Part shown: positions 25,058 to 32,405 of the stretch, piece by piece | Position numbering within the stretch: position 1 is the first letter of the stretch | Layout: every line of letters starts with the position of its first letter | Position numbers and translations under genes: made by a program | Notes under the pieces: model-generated | Told to the model about the DNA's origin: nothing | Seen by the model: the letters and a program-made list of their open reading frames with translations, nothing else | The model's database searches: none | Source: Kribbella antibiotica | GTDB lineage: Bacteria > Actinomycetota > Actinomycetes > Propionibacteriales > Kribbellaceae | Length of the DNA stretch: 64,000 nucleotides | Assembly: GCF_004349055.1 (NCBI RefSeq) | Contig: NZ_SMKX01000026.1 | Coordinates: 1-64,000, forward strand | Reading direction: 5' to 3'

Positions 25058-26023
25058 TCAGCGCTGACGGATTCTGTCGTGGGCGAAGTGGGGTTCTGCG
25101 GCTTCTAGGTGTGGGGTGGGGATGCCTAGGCGGCGGGCTTCGGTCAGGGTGTCGCGGCAGACTTCTCGCGGCTCCTGGGCGTGGGGGTCGGAGTGGGCTT
25201 CGAAGCTCATTCGGATTAGTGCGATGTGTTTGGTCAGCGCCGCTAGCAGGGAGCTTGTCAGCCAAGCGGGCAGGCGGAATTGCAGCAGGTTTGCTCGGTG
25301 TTCGCGTAGGTCTACTCCGCGTGCTTCGAGGAGCGGTAGGAGTTCCCTGGCGGTCAGGATTGCTTGGCGCAGCTCCTTCGGTGAGCCGGCCAGGTCGGCT
25401 AGCGAGCCGATGCGCACGGCTTGGGCGAAGAGGCCTGTGTCGGACACGAAGTGGATCCATAGCCAGCCGCGGAGGTTGGTTTTCTCGTTGATGCGTAGGC
25501 CCGCTTCGCGAAACGTTCGCCGTACGGCGAGTTCGCGGTTGGTCAGGGGGCGGTCGATGGTGCCGAAGATGACTGATCGCAGCAGGGCGCCGCGGAGTGT
25601 GTCGTCCGGGCCGAAGCCGCCGCCGGCTTGGGGAAAGCCCCAGGCGATCTGGTCGATCGGGAGGTCGCCGATCGCGGTCAGGGGATCGGCCCAGATGTTG
25701 CCGAAGACCAGAACGGTGGCGTTGCCTACGCGCGGGGCCAGGAAAGTGGTTGCTTCCGGCAATTGGTAGTGAGCCACGCTCAGCACGATCAGGTCGAAGT
25801 CGTGGTCCGGCTCGAGGTCTTCGCGGTAGCGCACCGGCCAGGTCTCGAGGATGCGTTCGCCCCGGATCTTGTGCCGGGTGTCGAGCAGGTCGAGGCTGAT
25901 CGTGTCTCCGTACGTCGCCGCGCGGCCGGGGCGGACGTAGAACTCGACGTCGTGTCCGGCCTGGGCGAGGGTCCAGCCGTAGATCGTGGCGATCACGCCG
26001 CGGCCGAACATCAGGACCTTCAT
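25058..26023 (-). CDS. Ketopantoate-reductase-like oxidoreductase
   Basis: 321 residues. The N-terminal MKVLMFGRGVIATIYGW is a GxGxxG-like Rossmann motif in which the usual last glycine is changed, followed by HDVEFYVRPGR for NADP and, near residue 190, NLRGWLWIHFVSD at the position of the catalytic-lysine helix; the expected lysine (often KLxxN) is not clearly present. The C-terminus resembles the ApbA/PanE C-domain. It may reduce a 2-keto acid other than ketopantoate. It is divergent from a TetR gene with three operator copies between, so it is likely the repressed target. Confidence 0.75.
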   Translation of the reverse strand: MKVLMFGRGVIATIYGWTLAQAGHDVEFYVRPGRAATYGDTISLDLLDTRHKIRGERILETWPVRYREDLEPDHDFDLIVLSVAHYQLPEATTFLAPRVGNATVLVFGNIWADPLTAIGDLPIDQIAWGFPQAGGGFGPDDTLRGALLRSVIFGTIDRPLTNRELAVRRTFREAGLRINEKTNLRGWLWIHFVSDTGLFAQAVRIGSLADLAGSPKELRQAILTARELLPLLEARGVDLREHRANLLQFRLPAWLTSSLLAALTKHIALIRMSFEAHSDPHAQEPREVCRDTLTEARRLGIPTPHLEAAEPHFAHDRIRQR

Positions 26024-26051
26024 GCGGCACCTCTCTGAGCGGGCGGGTAAG

Positions 26052-26066
26052 TGGAGGTTGTCTCCA
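26052..26066. promoter_or_regulatory. TetR operator copy 1
   Basis: TGGAGGTTGTCTCCA keeps the outer five bases of each arm of the GGAGATGATCTCC palindrome found twice more downstream; it is the weakest copy and lies closest to the minus-strand gene (start 26023). Confidence 0.6.
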
Positions 26067-26077
26067 GTTGGACGATA

Positions 26078-26092
26078 TGGAGATGATCTCCA
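26078..26092. promoter_or_regulatory. TetR operator copy 2
   Basis: TGGAGATGATCTCCA is a perfect 15-base palindrome (central G unpaired). Its 13-base core is identical to copy 3. Confidence 0.75.
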
Positions 26093-26112
26093 CTTGTCAA
26101 TCAGCCTCTAAC

Positions 26113-26127
26113 CGGAGATGATCTCCG
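26113..26127. promoter_or_regulatory. TetR operator copy 3, abutting the start codon
   Basis: CGGAGATGATCTCCG is a perfect 15-base palindrome ending one base before the ATG at 26129, so bound regulator would cover the start of its own gene. Confidence 0.75.
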
Positions 26128-26128
26128 C

Positions 26129-26713
26129 ATGGCTTCTCGGGAGGGGGACAAGCCCTTGCGCGCTGACGCTCGACGGAATCGGGATGCCCTGGTCGCAGCG
26201 GCCCGGGCGGTCTTCGATGCCGGAGGCTTCTTCGACCTGCGCTTCGATGATTTCGCCGGTCTGGCCGGTGTGGGCACCGGCACGCTCTACCGGCATTTCC
26301 CCACCCGCGAGGCGCTCGCCGAGGCGGTCTACCGCGGGGAGGTCTCGACGCTGGCAGACCGTGCTCGGGAGCTGCAGGTGACGCTGCCGCCGGCGGAGGC
26401 CTTGGCCGCCTTTCTGCGCGGAATGCTCGACCACATCGAAGCCCATCACGGGCTCGCCCGGACACTGGCGACGCTGATGGCCTCTAGCCCGAGCGCACAG
26501 GCCGAGGGTAGCCAGCTGATGGAGCAGGCGGTCACCAGCCTGGTCTCTGCTGCCGCGGATGCGGGAGCAATCCGCGAGGACGTCAGTGCTGGCTCAGTGA
26601 TGATGGCGCTGCATGGCATCGGCGCTGCCCACGACCGGCCCGGCTGGCGCGTCGAGGCCGACGGCCTCATGACCCTCGTCCTCGACGGACTGCGCCCGCC
26701 AGCACCACGATGA
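26129..26713 (+). CDS. TetR-family regulator
   Basis: 194 residues. RRNRDALVAAARAVFDAGG followed by FAGLAGVGTGTLYRHFPTREALAEAVY (about 14-60) is a TetR HTH of the SCO-type group with a C-terminal TetR_C domain. The three GGAGATGATCTCC-type palindromes in the divergent promoter make autoregulation and control of the reductase at 25058 likely. The end overlaps the next gene by 4 bases. Confidence 0.92.
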   Translation: MASREGDKPLRADARRNRDALVAAARAVFDAGGFFDLRFDDFAGLAGVGTGTLYRHFPTREALAEAVYRGEVSTLADRARELQVTLPPAEALAAFLRGMLDHIEAHHGLARTLATLMASSPSAQAEGSQLMEQAVTSLVSAAADAGAIREDVSAGSVMMALHGIGAAHDRPGWRVEADGLMTLVLDGLRPPAPR

Positions 26714-27186
26714 TGCGGCGACTCAGCTCGAGAATGCGCACGCTGGCGATCCTGGAGATCTTCAACATTGCGCTCATCGGCTGGGTGGTGTTCGGTGTTG
26801 CCGACGCGCCGGTCACGGTCGCCAACGTCGCCGGGTACGGCGCAACCGCGTTCCTGCTCGCGGTTGGAGCGTCGTACTGGGTTGTGAAGCTTCGGCAGGT
26901 CCGCGCTGGCCAGTCCCAACTGCGCTATCGCGTGGTCTTCCGGCGACTGCGGTTTCTGTGTGCGGCGGTGGTCGTTATCGCGGGGATCCTGGTCGGCATC
27001 GGATTTGCCGGACGTGTGTCCGGGTACGCCGCCGGAGTCGTTCTGTGGGTCCTTGCGGCCGCGGAGTACGTCAACTATTTCCACTGGCAACTCATGTACG
27101 ACAACCGAGCCGAACTGGCCCGCTTGTCGCGGACCGGCCGGCTCGCTCGTGCGCATCTGTGGCGCGACCTTCGCCGTACGTCGTGA
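26710..27186 (+). CDS. Small four-helix membrane protein, function unknown
   Basis: 158 residues with four hydrophobic segments (about 13-30, 37-58, 79-98, 102-120) and a basic cytoplasmic C-terminus. NYFHWQLMYD near 122-131 is a distinctive conserved-looking segment. It starts inside the TetR stop (ATGATG at 26710) and so is co-translated with the regulator. No family recognised. Confidence 0.75.
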   Translation: MMRRLSSRMRTLAILEIFNIALIGWVVFGVADAPVTVANVAGYGATAFLLAVGASYWVVKLRQVRAGQSQLRYRVVFRRLRFLCAAVVVIAGILVGIGFAGRVSGYAAGVVLWVLAAAEYVNYFHWQLMYDNRAELARLSRTGRLARAHLWRDLRRTS

Positions 27187-27199
27187 GCAGTGGTGGGGG

Positions 27200-28981
27200 T
27201 TAGCGCAGCGGGAGGATGTCGTTTTCTTGGGAGATTCGGTCGGCCAGGTCGCGGCGGGCCTGGTCGTCGGTTGTGGTGGATGCCTTGGGTGCGGCGAGGG
27301 ATTTGGCTGAGCGCTTGTTGGCGTTCAGGAAGGCGTCCACGGGGCCGCGGACCGGGTAGACCTTGGTGTCACCGAGGAGCGGGACCGAGGGGCAGATGCT
27401 GTTGGGGGTGGTTGATCCGTGCAGCAGGTAGGTGTTGATGACGCCGTCTACGCAGGGGTTGTCCTGAGTGGCGTACTGGCCGTGGAACGGGGAGTCGTCG
27501 ACGCGGAGGACGCTGATGCCGGGCGCCTTACTGGCGGCGGCCATGGCTTGTTCGTACGCCGTCTGCGGGTCGAGCTCGCCTTGGACGAGCAGGACGTTCT
27601 TCTGGACCGAAGCGGGCAGGTTCGGGAGCTTCTGCAGGGGCTCGTCGGTCCACGGGCCGCAGGCCTCGCTGAGACCGTACTGCCAACCGAAGTCCTTGTA
27701 CTTCGGTCCCTGGCGATCGCTGAGCTGCTTGTACCAGCCGGTGGTCTTGGTGGGCTGGTCGTTACAGGCAACAGCGAACCGGGTCAGCGGCAGCTGCACG
27801 TAGTCGCTCTCCTGCTCGCCCTCGCCGAGGCGCTTGGCGACGAGGACCTTGGTGGTCACCTTGGCCGCGCGGACGCCGAGGCGTTCGAGTGACACTCGGT
27901 CAGCCTGAGCACGGACAGCCGCGGGCAGTGCCGCGATTTTCGCCGGGACCTCTTTCTCGGGAGAAGTGATCGCCACCAAGGCGAGCAAGGTGAAGATCCA
28001 GCCGATGGGACTGCCGTTGCCTGCGAACAGAGCGTCGTACGAGTCGGGGTCGAGACCGGCGGCAACCGCCTTCGAGCGGCCGGCTTCGATGACCTTGCGT
28101 GCGGAGGCTGGGGTCTTCCCGAAGACGTCAGGCTGCGCGCGGTTCAACCAGCCCAGGAAGGCCGTGTCGGTCTGGCGCTGGCCGATCCGGGGGAAGTCTT
28201 CGAAGCCGGCCTGCAGGCGGCCTTGCCAGTCGATGCTGGAGTCGAGGACCATCCGGCCGGTGGTGGTGGGGAAGAGCGAGGCGTACTTGGCGCCGAGCCA
28301 CGTTCCGTAGGAGTAGCCAACGTAGTTGAGTTTGGTTGCCTTGGACAACTGCCGGATGAGGTCCATGTCGTGGGCGGTCTGCCAGGTGGTGATGTACGGC
28401 GAGACGGCCAGGCTCTGACAGGCCTCGGCGATGGCGCGGGGTGTCTGCTGGTGGTCCGCGATGCTCTTCGCGGAGCGGTCACGGGCGTCGAGCGGCCCCT
28501 TCGGCAGGCGGCTGACGGGAACATCGCACGTGATACCGAGACCGGCCGCACCCTTCGCGCCCGACTGGCCGGTGCCACGCGGGTCCATACCGAGGATGTC
28601 GTACTTCGCGTTCAGGGCCGGCTGCAATCCGGCGATGTCGGAGGCGAGCGAGGTGCCCTGTCCGCCGGGACCTCCCGGGTTGGTGAGCAGAACGCCCTGG
28701 TAGTCGTCTTTGTCGCCGGTGGCAACGACCTTGCTGACGTACACCTTGAGGTCGGGGCCGGCGGCCGGGTTGGCCCAGTCGCGCGGCACGGTCATCAACG
28801 CGCAGAGCGTCTTGACCCCGCCGGTATCGAACGAGCACTTCTGCCAGGCCAGCTTCTGACCGGTGTACTTCGCAACGGGCGGTGGCGCAGCTTTGGCGAC
28901 CTGGCCGGTAGCGGTCGGCGCGATAACGGCGACCAGCGACAGAGAGATTGCGACGGCGGCACTGATTCTCAGCTTGTTCAT
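27200..28981 (-). CDS. Secreted tripeptidyl-aminopeptidase-like alpha/beta hydrolase
   Basis: 593 residues with a signal peptide (cut near residue 30). The alpha/beta-hydrolase oxyanion segment LLTNPGGPGGQGT, nucleophile elbow VGYSYGTWLG and the C-terminal TAP-like domain with LLVQGELDPQTAYEQA (Asp) and DSPFHGQY (His) match the Streptomyces SlpD/SlpE/Tap exopeptidase group. Likely role: cleaving short peptides outside the cell. The ATG at 28981 gives the signal peptide directly; upstream extension is not needed. Confidence 0.88.
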   Translation of the reverse strand: MNKLRISAAVAISLSLVAVIAPTATGQVAKAAPPPVAKYTGQKLAWQKCSFDTGGVKTLCALMTVPRDWANPAAGPDLKVYVSKVVATGDKDDYQGVLLTNPGGPGGQGTSLASDIAGLQPALNAKYDILGMDPRGTGQSGAKGAAGLGITCDVPVSRLPKGPLDARDRSAKSIADHQQTPRAIAEACQSLAVSPYITTWQTAHDMDLIRQLSKATKLNYVGYSYGTWLGAKYASLFPTTTGRMVLDSSIDWQGRLQAGFEDFPRIGQRQTDTAFLGWLNRAQPDVFGKTPASARKVIEAGRSKAVAAGLDPDSYDALFAGNGSPIGWIFTLLALVAITSPEKEVPAKIAALPAAVRAQADRVSLERLGVRAAKVTTKVLVAKRLGEGEQESDYVQLPLTRFAVACNDQPTKTTGWYKQLSDRQGPKYKDFGWQYGLSEACGPWTDEPLQKLPNLPASVQKNVLLVQGELDPQTAYEQAMAAASKAPGISVLRVDDSPFHGQYATQDNPCVDGVINTYLLHGSTTPNSICPSVPLLGDTKVYPVRGPVDAFLNANKRSAKSLAAPKASTTTDDQARRDLADRISQENDILPLR

Positions 28982-29028
28982 GGGCGTCTTCCTGACAAAT
29001 TGGCGGAGTCGGACTGAGTTGGAGGAGG

Positions 29029-29388
29029 TCAGATGGTCTTGGGGTCCGGGCCGAAGCGGTTGCCGCCGTCGGTGCCCTTCTGCAGGTTGAGCAGCAGCGT
29101 CGCGGCCTGCCCGAAGAACGGGATCAGCCAGAGCAGCAGCCACGCCGCATTCCGGTCGGCGTCGTGGAATCGCCGTACCGTCACGGCGAGGTTCGGGACC
29201 AGGATCAGGAGCAGGAAGATCCCGGACAGCAGACCGAGGTCGTCACCGGGGGTGTCGAGGGCCTGGTCGAGCAGGGAGAGCACCGTCAGGACGACCAGCG
29301 TGCCCAGGGTGAAGAGCCAGAACTCCTTCCGGCGGGCGCGGCCGGTGAAGACGGCGTACTTCTTGAACGGGACGAGAATCGACTGCAT
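29029..29388 (-). CDS. DUF805 membrane protein
   Basis: 119 residues. KYAVFTGRARRKEFWLF at the N-terminus and VRRFHDADRNAAWLLLWLIPFFG later are hallmark DUF805 segments; three to four membrane helices. Function unknown. The ATG at 29388 has GGAG eight bases upstream. It is followed 47 bases later by the peptidase gene on the same strand. Confidence 0.9.
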   Translation of the reverse strand: MQSILVPFKKYAVFTGRARRKEFWLFTLGTLVVLTVLSLLDQALDTPGDDLGLLSGIFLLLILVPNLAVTVRRFHDADRNAAWLLLWLIPFFGQAATLLLNLQKGTDGGNRFGPDPKTI

Positions 29389-29562
29389 GGCGGGGGCTCC
29401 GGTTCCTAGTTGCTGCTGATGACCTGAAGCTATGGCGACGGAGCCGGCTGCCGGGATGACCATTGGGGTGAACTTCGCCGTACCGTCTAGTCCTTTCGGT
29501 TGAGGTGGGGTGTAGTCGCAGGCTTGAGGTGTTTGGGGTGCACAACAAGGCATGCTGGGGGT

Positions 29563-30744
29563 ATGCCTGGTTCCCGGCGCCGTGCGCCGCTGATAGCGGA
29601 GATCGTGATCGTGGCGGCGGCGATCGTGGCCGACCTGGTGTTCACGCCGCTGCCGGATGCCGATGGCAACGGCCTGATCGGATCCGTCCTCAGCGCCTTC
29701 GCTCCGGCGCTCGGCGTTGGCATCGGTGTCCTCGCGGTCTTGCGTCGCAGATTCGACCGAGTCGCGCTGCTGATCCTCGGCGTGGCCTCGGCCTCGTTGC
29801 TGGTCAGCGGTCTCAGCTTGGCCGGAACCATCGTGGGCTCACCGCAGGCACCGTGGCCGTCTTTCACGGAGGCCATCGCGCTGGCCCTTCTGGTCGGTGC
29901 TGCCTGTCACAGACTTCCCGCTCGTACGGTCGGTCCGCTGGCCTTGCTGGCCGGGTTGGCGATGACGCTCGCCCCGTTGTTGCGGTACGGGATCGACTCG
30001 CAGTGGGCGCTGGCCGCCGTACCGGCTGCTTTGTTGTGGGGCGGCAGCGTCGGTACGGGGCTGGTACTGCGTGATGCGGAGCAGCGGCGTGCGGGGGATC
30101 TGGCTGCGGTGCGGGCAGCCGAACGGCTGGTCCTGGCGCGCGAGCTCCACGACTTCGTCGCCCATCACGTCACCGGCATCGTCGTACTGGCTCAGGGCGC
30201 TCGGGTGGTCGCGTCGCGGGCACCGGAGGGTCAGCGTCAGGATCTGGACGTCTTTACCGAGATCGAGAAGGCCGGCGGCGAAGCGCTGACGGCGATGCGT
30301 GGCATGGTCGGGATGTTGCGCACCGATCAGTCCGGGACGGGCGATGCCAGACCGGATCTGCGGCGGGCGCTGGGCGAGGCCTGTGGCGACGACCGGCAGG
30401 TCCGGCTAACTGTTGCCGACGACATCGATCTGGCGCCGATCCCGCCGGAGGTGGTCGGTGCCGCACATCGCCTGGTCCGCGAGGCACTCACCAATGCTCG
30501 CCGCCACGGCCTGGCGGGCGGCACGATCGAGGTCTCGGCGGTCTTGGAGCGACGCGGCTTCACCGCGGCAGTGCTGGTGGACGTCGTCAACCGGGCAGTG
30601 CCGGATAAGGTTCGAGGCGATGGCTATGGCTTGGTGGGGATGACCGAGCGTGCGGAGGCAGTCGGCGGCTCGTTGGCTGCCGGTCCGGACGGGCCCGACA
30701 AGTGGCGAGTGGCTGCACGGTTGCCCCTGCCCGAGATCTTCTGA
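29563..30744 (+). CDS. Two-component sensor histidine kinase, NarL-type partner
   Basis: 393 residues: five or six N-terminal membrane helices (to about residue 168), HisKA_3 dimerisation segment ARELHDFVAHHVTG with phospho-acceptor His196, then HATPase domain (VREALTNARRHG, GYGLVGMTERAEAVGG). The lack of an extracellular domain suggests membrane or cell-envelope sensing, as in actinobacterial DesK-like kinases. Start ATG 29563 follows GGGGG. The response regulator gene follows after 18 bases. Confidence 0.92.
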   Translation: MPGSRRRAPLIAEIVIVAAAIVADLVFTPLPDADGNGLIGSVLSAFAPALGVGIGVLAVLRRRFDRVALLILGVASASLLVSGLSLAGTIVGSPQAPWPSFTEAIALALLVGAACHRLPARTVGPLALLAGLAMTLAPLLRYGIDSQWALAAVPAALLWGGSVGTGLVLRDAEQRRAGDLAAVRAAERLVLARELHDFVAHHVTGIVVLAQGARVVASRAPEGQRQDLDVFTEIEKAGGEALTAMRGMVGMLRTDQSGTGDARPDLRRALGEACGDDRQVRLTVADDIDLAPIPPEVVGAAHRLVREALTNARRHGLAGGTIEVSAVLERRGFTAAVLVDVVNRAVPDKVRGDGYGLVGMTERAEAVGGSLAAGPDGPDKWRVAARLPLPEIF

Positions 30745-30762
30745 CCAGAACAGGAGTACCCG

Positions 30763-31410
30763 ATGGTGACCCGAATCCTCATCGCGGACGACCAGGCGCT
30801 GGTCCGAGTGGGCTTCCGGATGATTCTTGCCGCCGAGCCCGGTTTCGAGGTCGTTGCCGAGGCAGCCGACGGCGAGGAAGCTGTTCGACTGAGCCGGGAG
30901 TTGCGACCTGACGTCGTACTGATGGATATCCGGATGCCGCGGATCGACGGCATTCAAGCCACTCGGCTGCTGGCAGGGCCTGGGGTGCAGAACCCGGTGC
31001 GCGTGGTGGTCGTGACGACCTACGGTGTCGACGAGAACGTGTACGCCGCGCTCCGGGCCGGCGCGTGTGGGTTTCTGCTCAAAGACGCCGGGCCGGGGTT
31101 GCTGGTCGAGGCGGTGCAGGCGGCCGCGGACGGGGAGTCGCTGGCATCTCCATCGATCACGACCCGCCTGATCGAGCATTTCGCCCGCAGCGCCGCCCCG
31201 GCGCCGCTGGTCGACAACCCGCTCACGGACCGCGAGATGGACGTCGTACAGGCTATTGCTCGAGGCCGGACCAACGAAGAGGTCAGTGGTGAGTTGGTGG
31301 TCTCGCTGTCGACCGTGAAGTCACATCTGGGGAGCGTCCAGCGAAAGCTTGGGCTGCGGAACCGCACCGAGATCGCCATCTGGGCCTGGGAGAACCGGCT
31401 CGTCGACTGA
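30763..31410 (+). CDS. NarL/LuxR-type response regulator
   Basis: 215 residues: receiver domain with the acidic pair IADD (9-10), phospho-acceptor Asp55 in VVLMDIRMPR and conserved Lys in LLKDA; C-terminal LuxR HTH (PLTDREMDVVQAIARGRTNEEV, then STVKSHLGSVQRKLG). Partner of the kinase at 29563. Targets are not evident; the adjacent DUF805 and peptidase genes are candidates. The last 90 bases overlap the antisense RDD gene. Confidence 0.93.
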   Translation: MVTRILIADDQALVRVGFRMILAAEPGFEVVAEAADGEEAVRLSRELRPDVVLMDIRMPRIDGIQATRLLAGPGVQNPVRVVVVTTYGVDENVYAALRAGACGFLLKDAGPGLLVEAVQAAADGESLASPSITTRLIEHFARSAAPAPLVDNPLTDREMDVVQAIARGRTNEEVSGELVVSLSTVKSHLGSVQRKLGLRNRTEIAIWAWENRLVD

Positions 31411-31869
31411 GCCGGTCCGCACCACGACCGTGCCTGCGACGAGATCGCCGACGCGTTGCCGCCGGGGAGTACGAAGGATCACCACGATCCCGACCAGGCC
31501 CCAGAGCATGCCGTCGACGACCATCAGTACGTAGCGCAGCGCGAACGCCTTCAGTGGCGGTTTGCTGCCGTCCAGCATGATCACCCGGATACCGGTGATC
31601 CGCATGCCGAGCGAGGCGCCGGCACGGGATTTGTGGGGGATCCACACCTCGTTGACGAGCGGCCCCAACAGCGCCACGGCGAGGCAAAAGACCATGCCGA
31701 CCACGAAGGCCGCGCCGAAATCGATCCAGTGCGCCAGCCCGACGGTCAGCGCGAGCAATACCGCTGCGCCGAGCAAGAGGGCCGCCGTACCGACCAGCAA
31801 ACCGTCGATCACCAGGTGGAGCAGACGGCGCCCCAGCACCTTGGTCGGGTCGGTCCGATCGATCGCCAC
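31321..31869 (-). CDS. RDD-family membrane protein
   Basis: 182 residues, about four membrane helices, with LGRRLLHLVIDG at the start, AGASLGMRITGIRV in the middle and RVGDLVAGTVVV near the end, the usual RDD family landmarks (the Arg-Asp-Asp is relaxed here to RRLLHLVID). Function unknown, possibly ion transport. Start is GTG 31869. The 3' 90 bases overlap the response regulator on the other strand. Confidence 0.85.
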   Translation of the reverse strand: MAIDRTDPTKVLGRRLLHLVIDGLLVGTAALLLGAAVLLALTVGLAHWIDFGAAFVVGMVFCLAVALLGPLVNEVWIPHKSRAGASLGMRITGIRVIMLDGSKPPLKAFALRYVLMVVDGMLWGLVGIVVILRTPRRQRVGDLVAGTVVVRTGSVDEPVLPGPDGDLGAVPQPKLSLDAPQM

Positions 31870-31906
31870 CCGACAAGTGTCCCATCACGCTCTATCGTTA
31901 GGCCGC

Positions 31907-32344
31907 ATGAGCTACCAGCAGCAGCCGCCGCCCAACCAGCCGCAGGCTCCGCAGCAGTACCAGCCGCAGGCTCCGATGGGGATGCTGCAGCTGACCATCC
32001 AGGGCAACATCATGACGAGCAGCATGATCCCGCCGAAGGTGCGGCTGAACGGCTACCCGGTGCAGGCGAAGTACGGCCGCAACGACATCCCGGTGTTCGC
32101 CGGACCGCTGCACGTCGATGTCCACTGTGAGTGGATGCGCGACTTCGGCCAGGCGGCGCTGGACTTTACGGTGCAGCCGAATCAGGCGGTGCCGGTGTTC
32201 TACGCGGCGCCGTACCACCAGTTCACCACTGGGAGCATCGGCCACAGCAAGGTGAAGCGGAAGGGCAGCGGCTTCCTGATCGGGTTGATCGGCGCCGTCG
32301 TTGCCGTCAGCGTGCTGGTCGTCGTGCTCGCGGCGCTGGGCTAA
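31907..32344 (+). CDS. Pro/Gln-rich protein with C-terminal membrane anchor
   Basis: 145 residues: a Gln/Pro-rich N-terminus (YQQQPPPNQPQAPQQ), a compact domain (LQLTIQGNIMTSSMIPPKVR ... LHVDVHCEWMRDFGQAALD) and a final membrane helix (about 122-145). A tail-anchored or single-pass protein with the domain on the cytoplasmic side is likely. Family not recognised. TATCGT lies eight bases before the ATG at 31907 with no ribosome site, so the message is probably leaderless. Divergent from RDD. Confidence 0.7.
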   Translation: MSYQQQPPPNQPQAPQQYQPQAPMGMLQLTIQGNIMTSSMIPPKVRLNGYPVQAKYGRNDIPVFAGPLHVDVHCEWMRDFGQAALDFTVQPNQAVPVFYAAPYHQFTTGSIGHSKVKRKGSGFLIGLIGAVVAVSVLVVVLAALG

Positions 32345-32371
32345 CCAACTGGGCTGTGGGCGACGTGAAAG

Positions 32372-32401
32372 AGGCCGGCCGGGCTGGTGCCCGGCCGGCC
32401 T
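32372..32401. terminator. Strong bidirectional terminator
   Basis: A 12-base-pair perfect stem (AGGCCGGCCGGG) with loop CTGGTG sits between the convergent genes ending at 32344 and 32406; TTCTCCT follows on the plus strand. Confidence 0.85.
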
Positions 32402-32405
32402 TCTC

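Noticed and set aside
29389-29553. N-terminal extension of the DUF805 gene
   Set aside because: The extension is Cys/Pro-rich and unlike DUF805, and a good ribosome site precedes ATG 29388.
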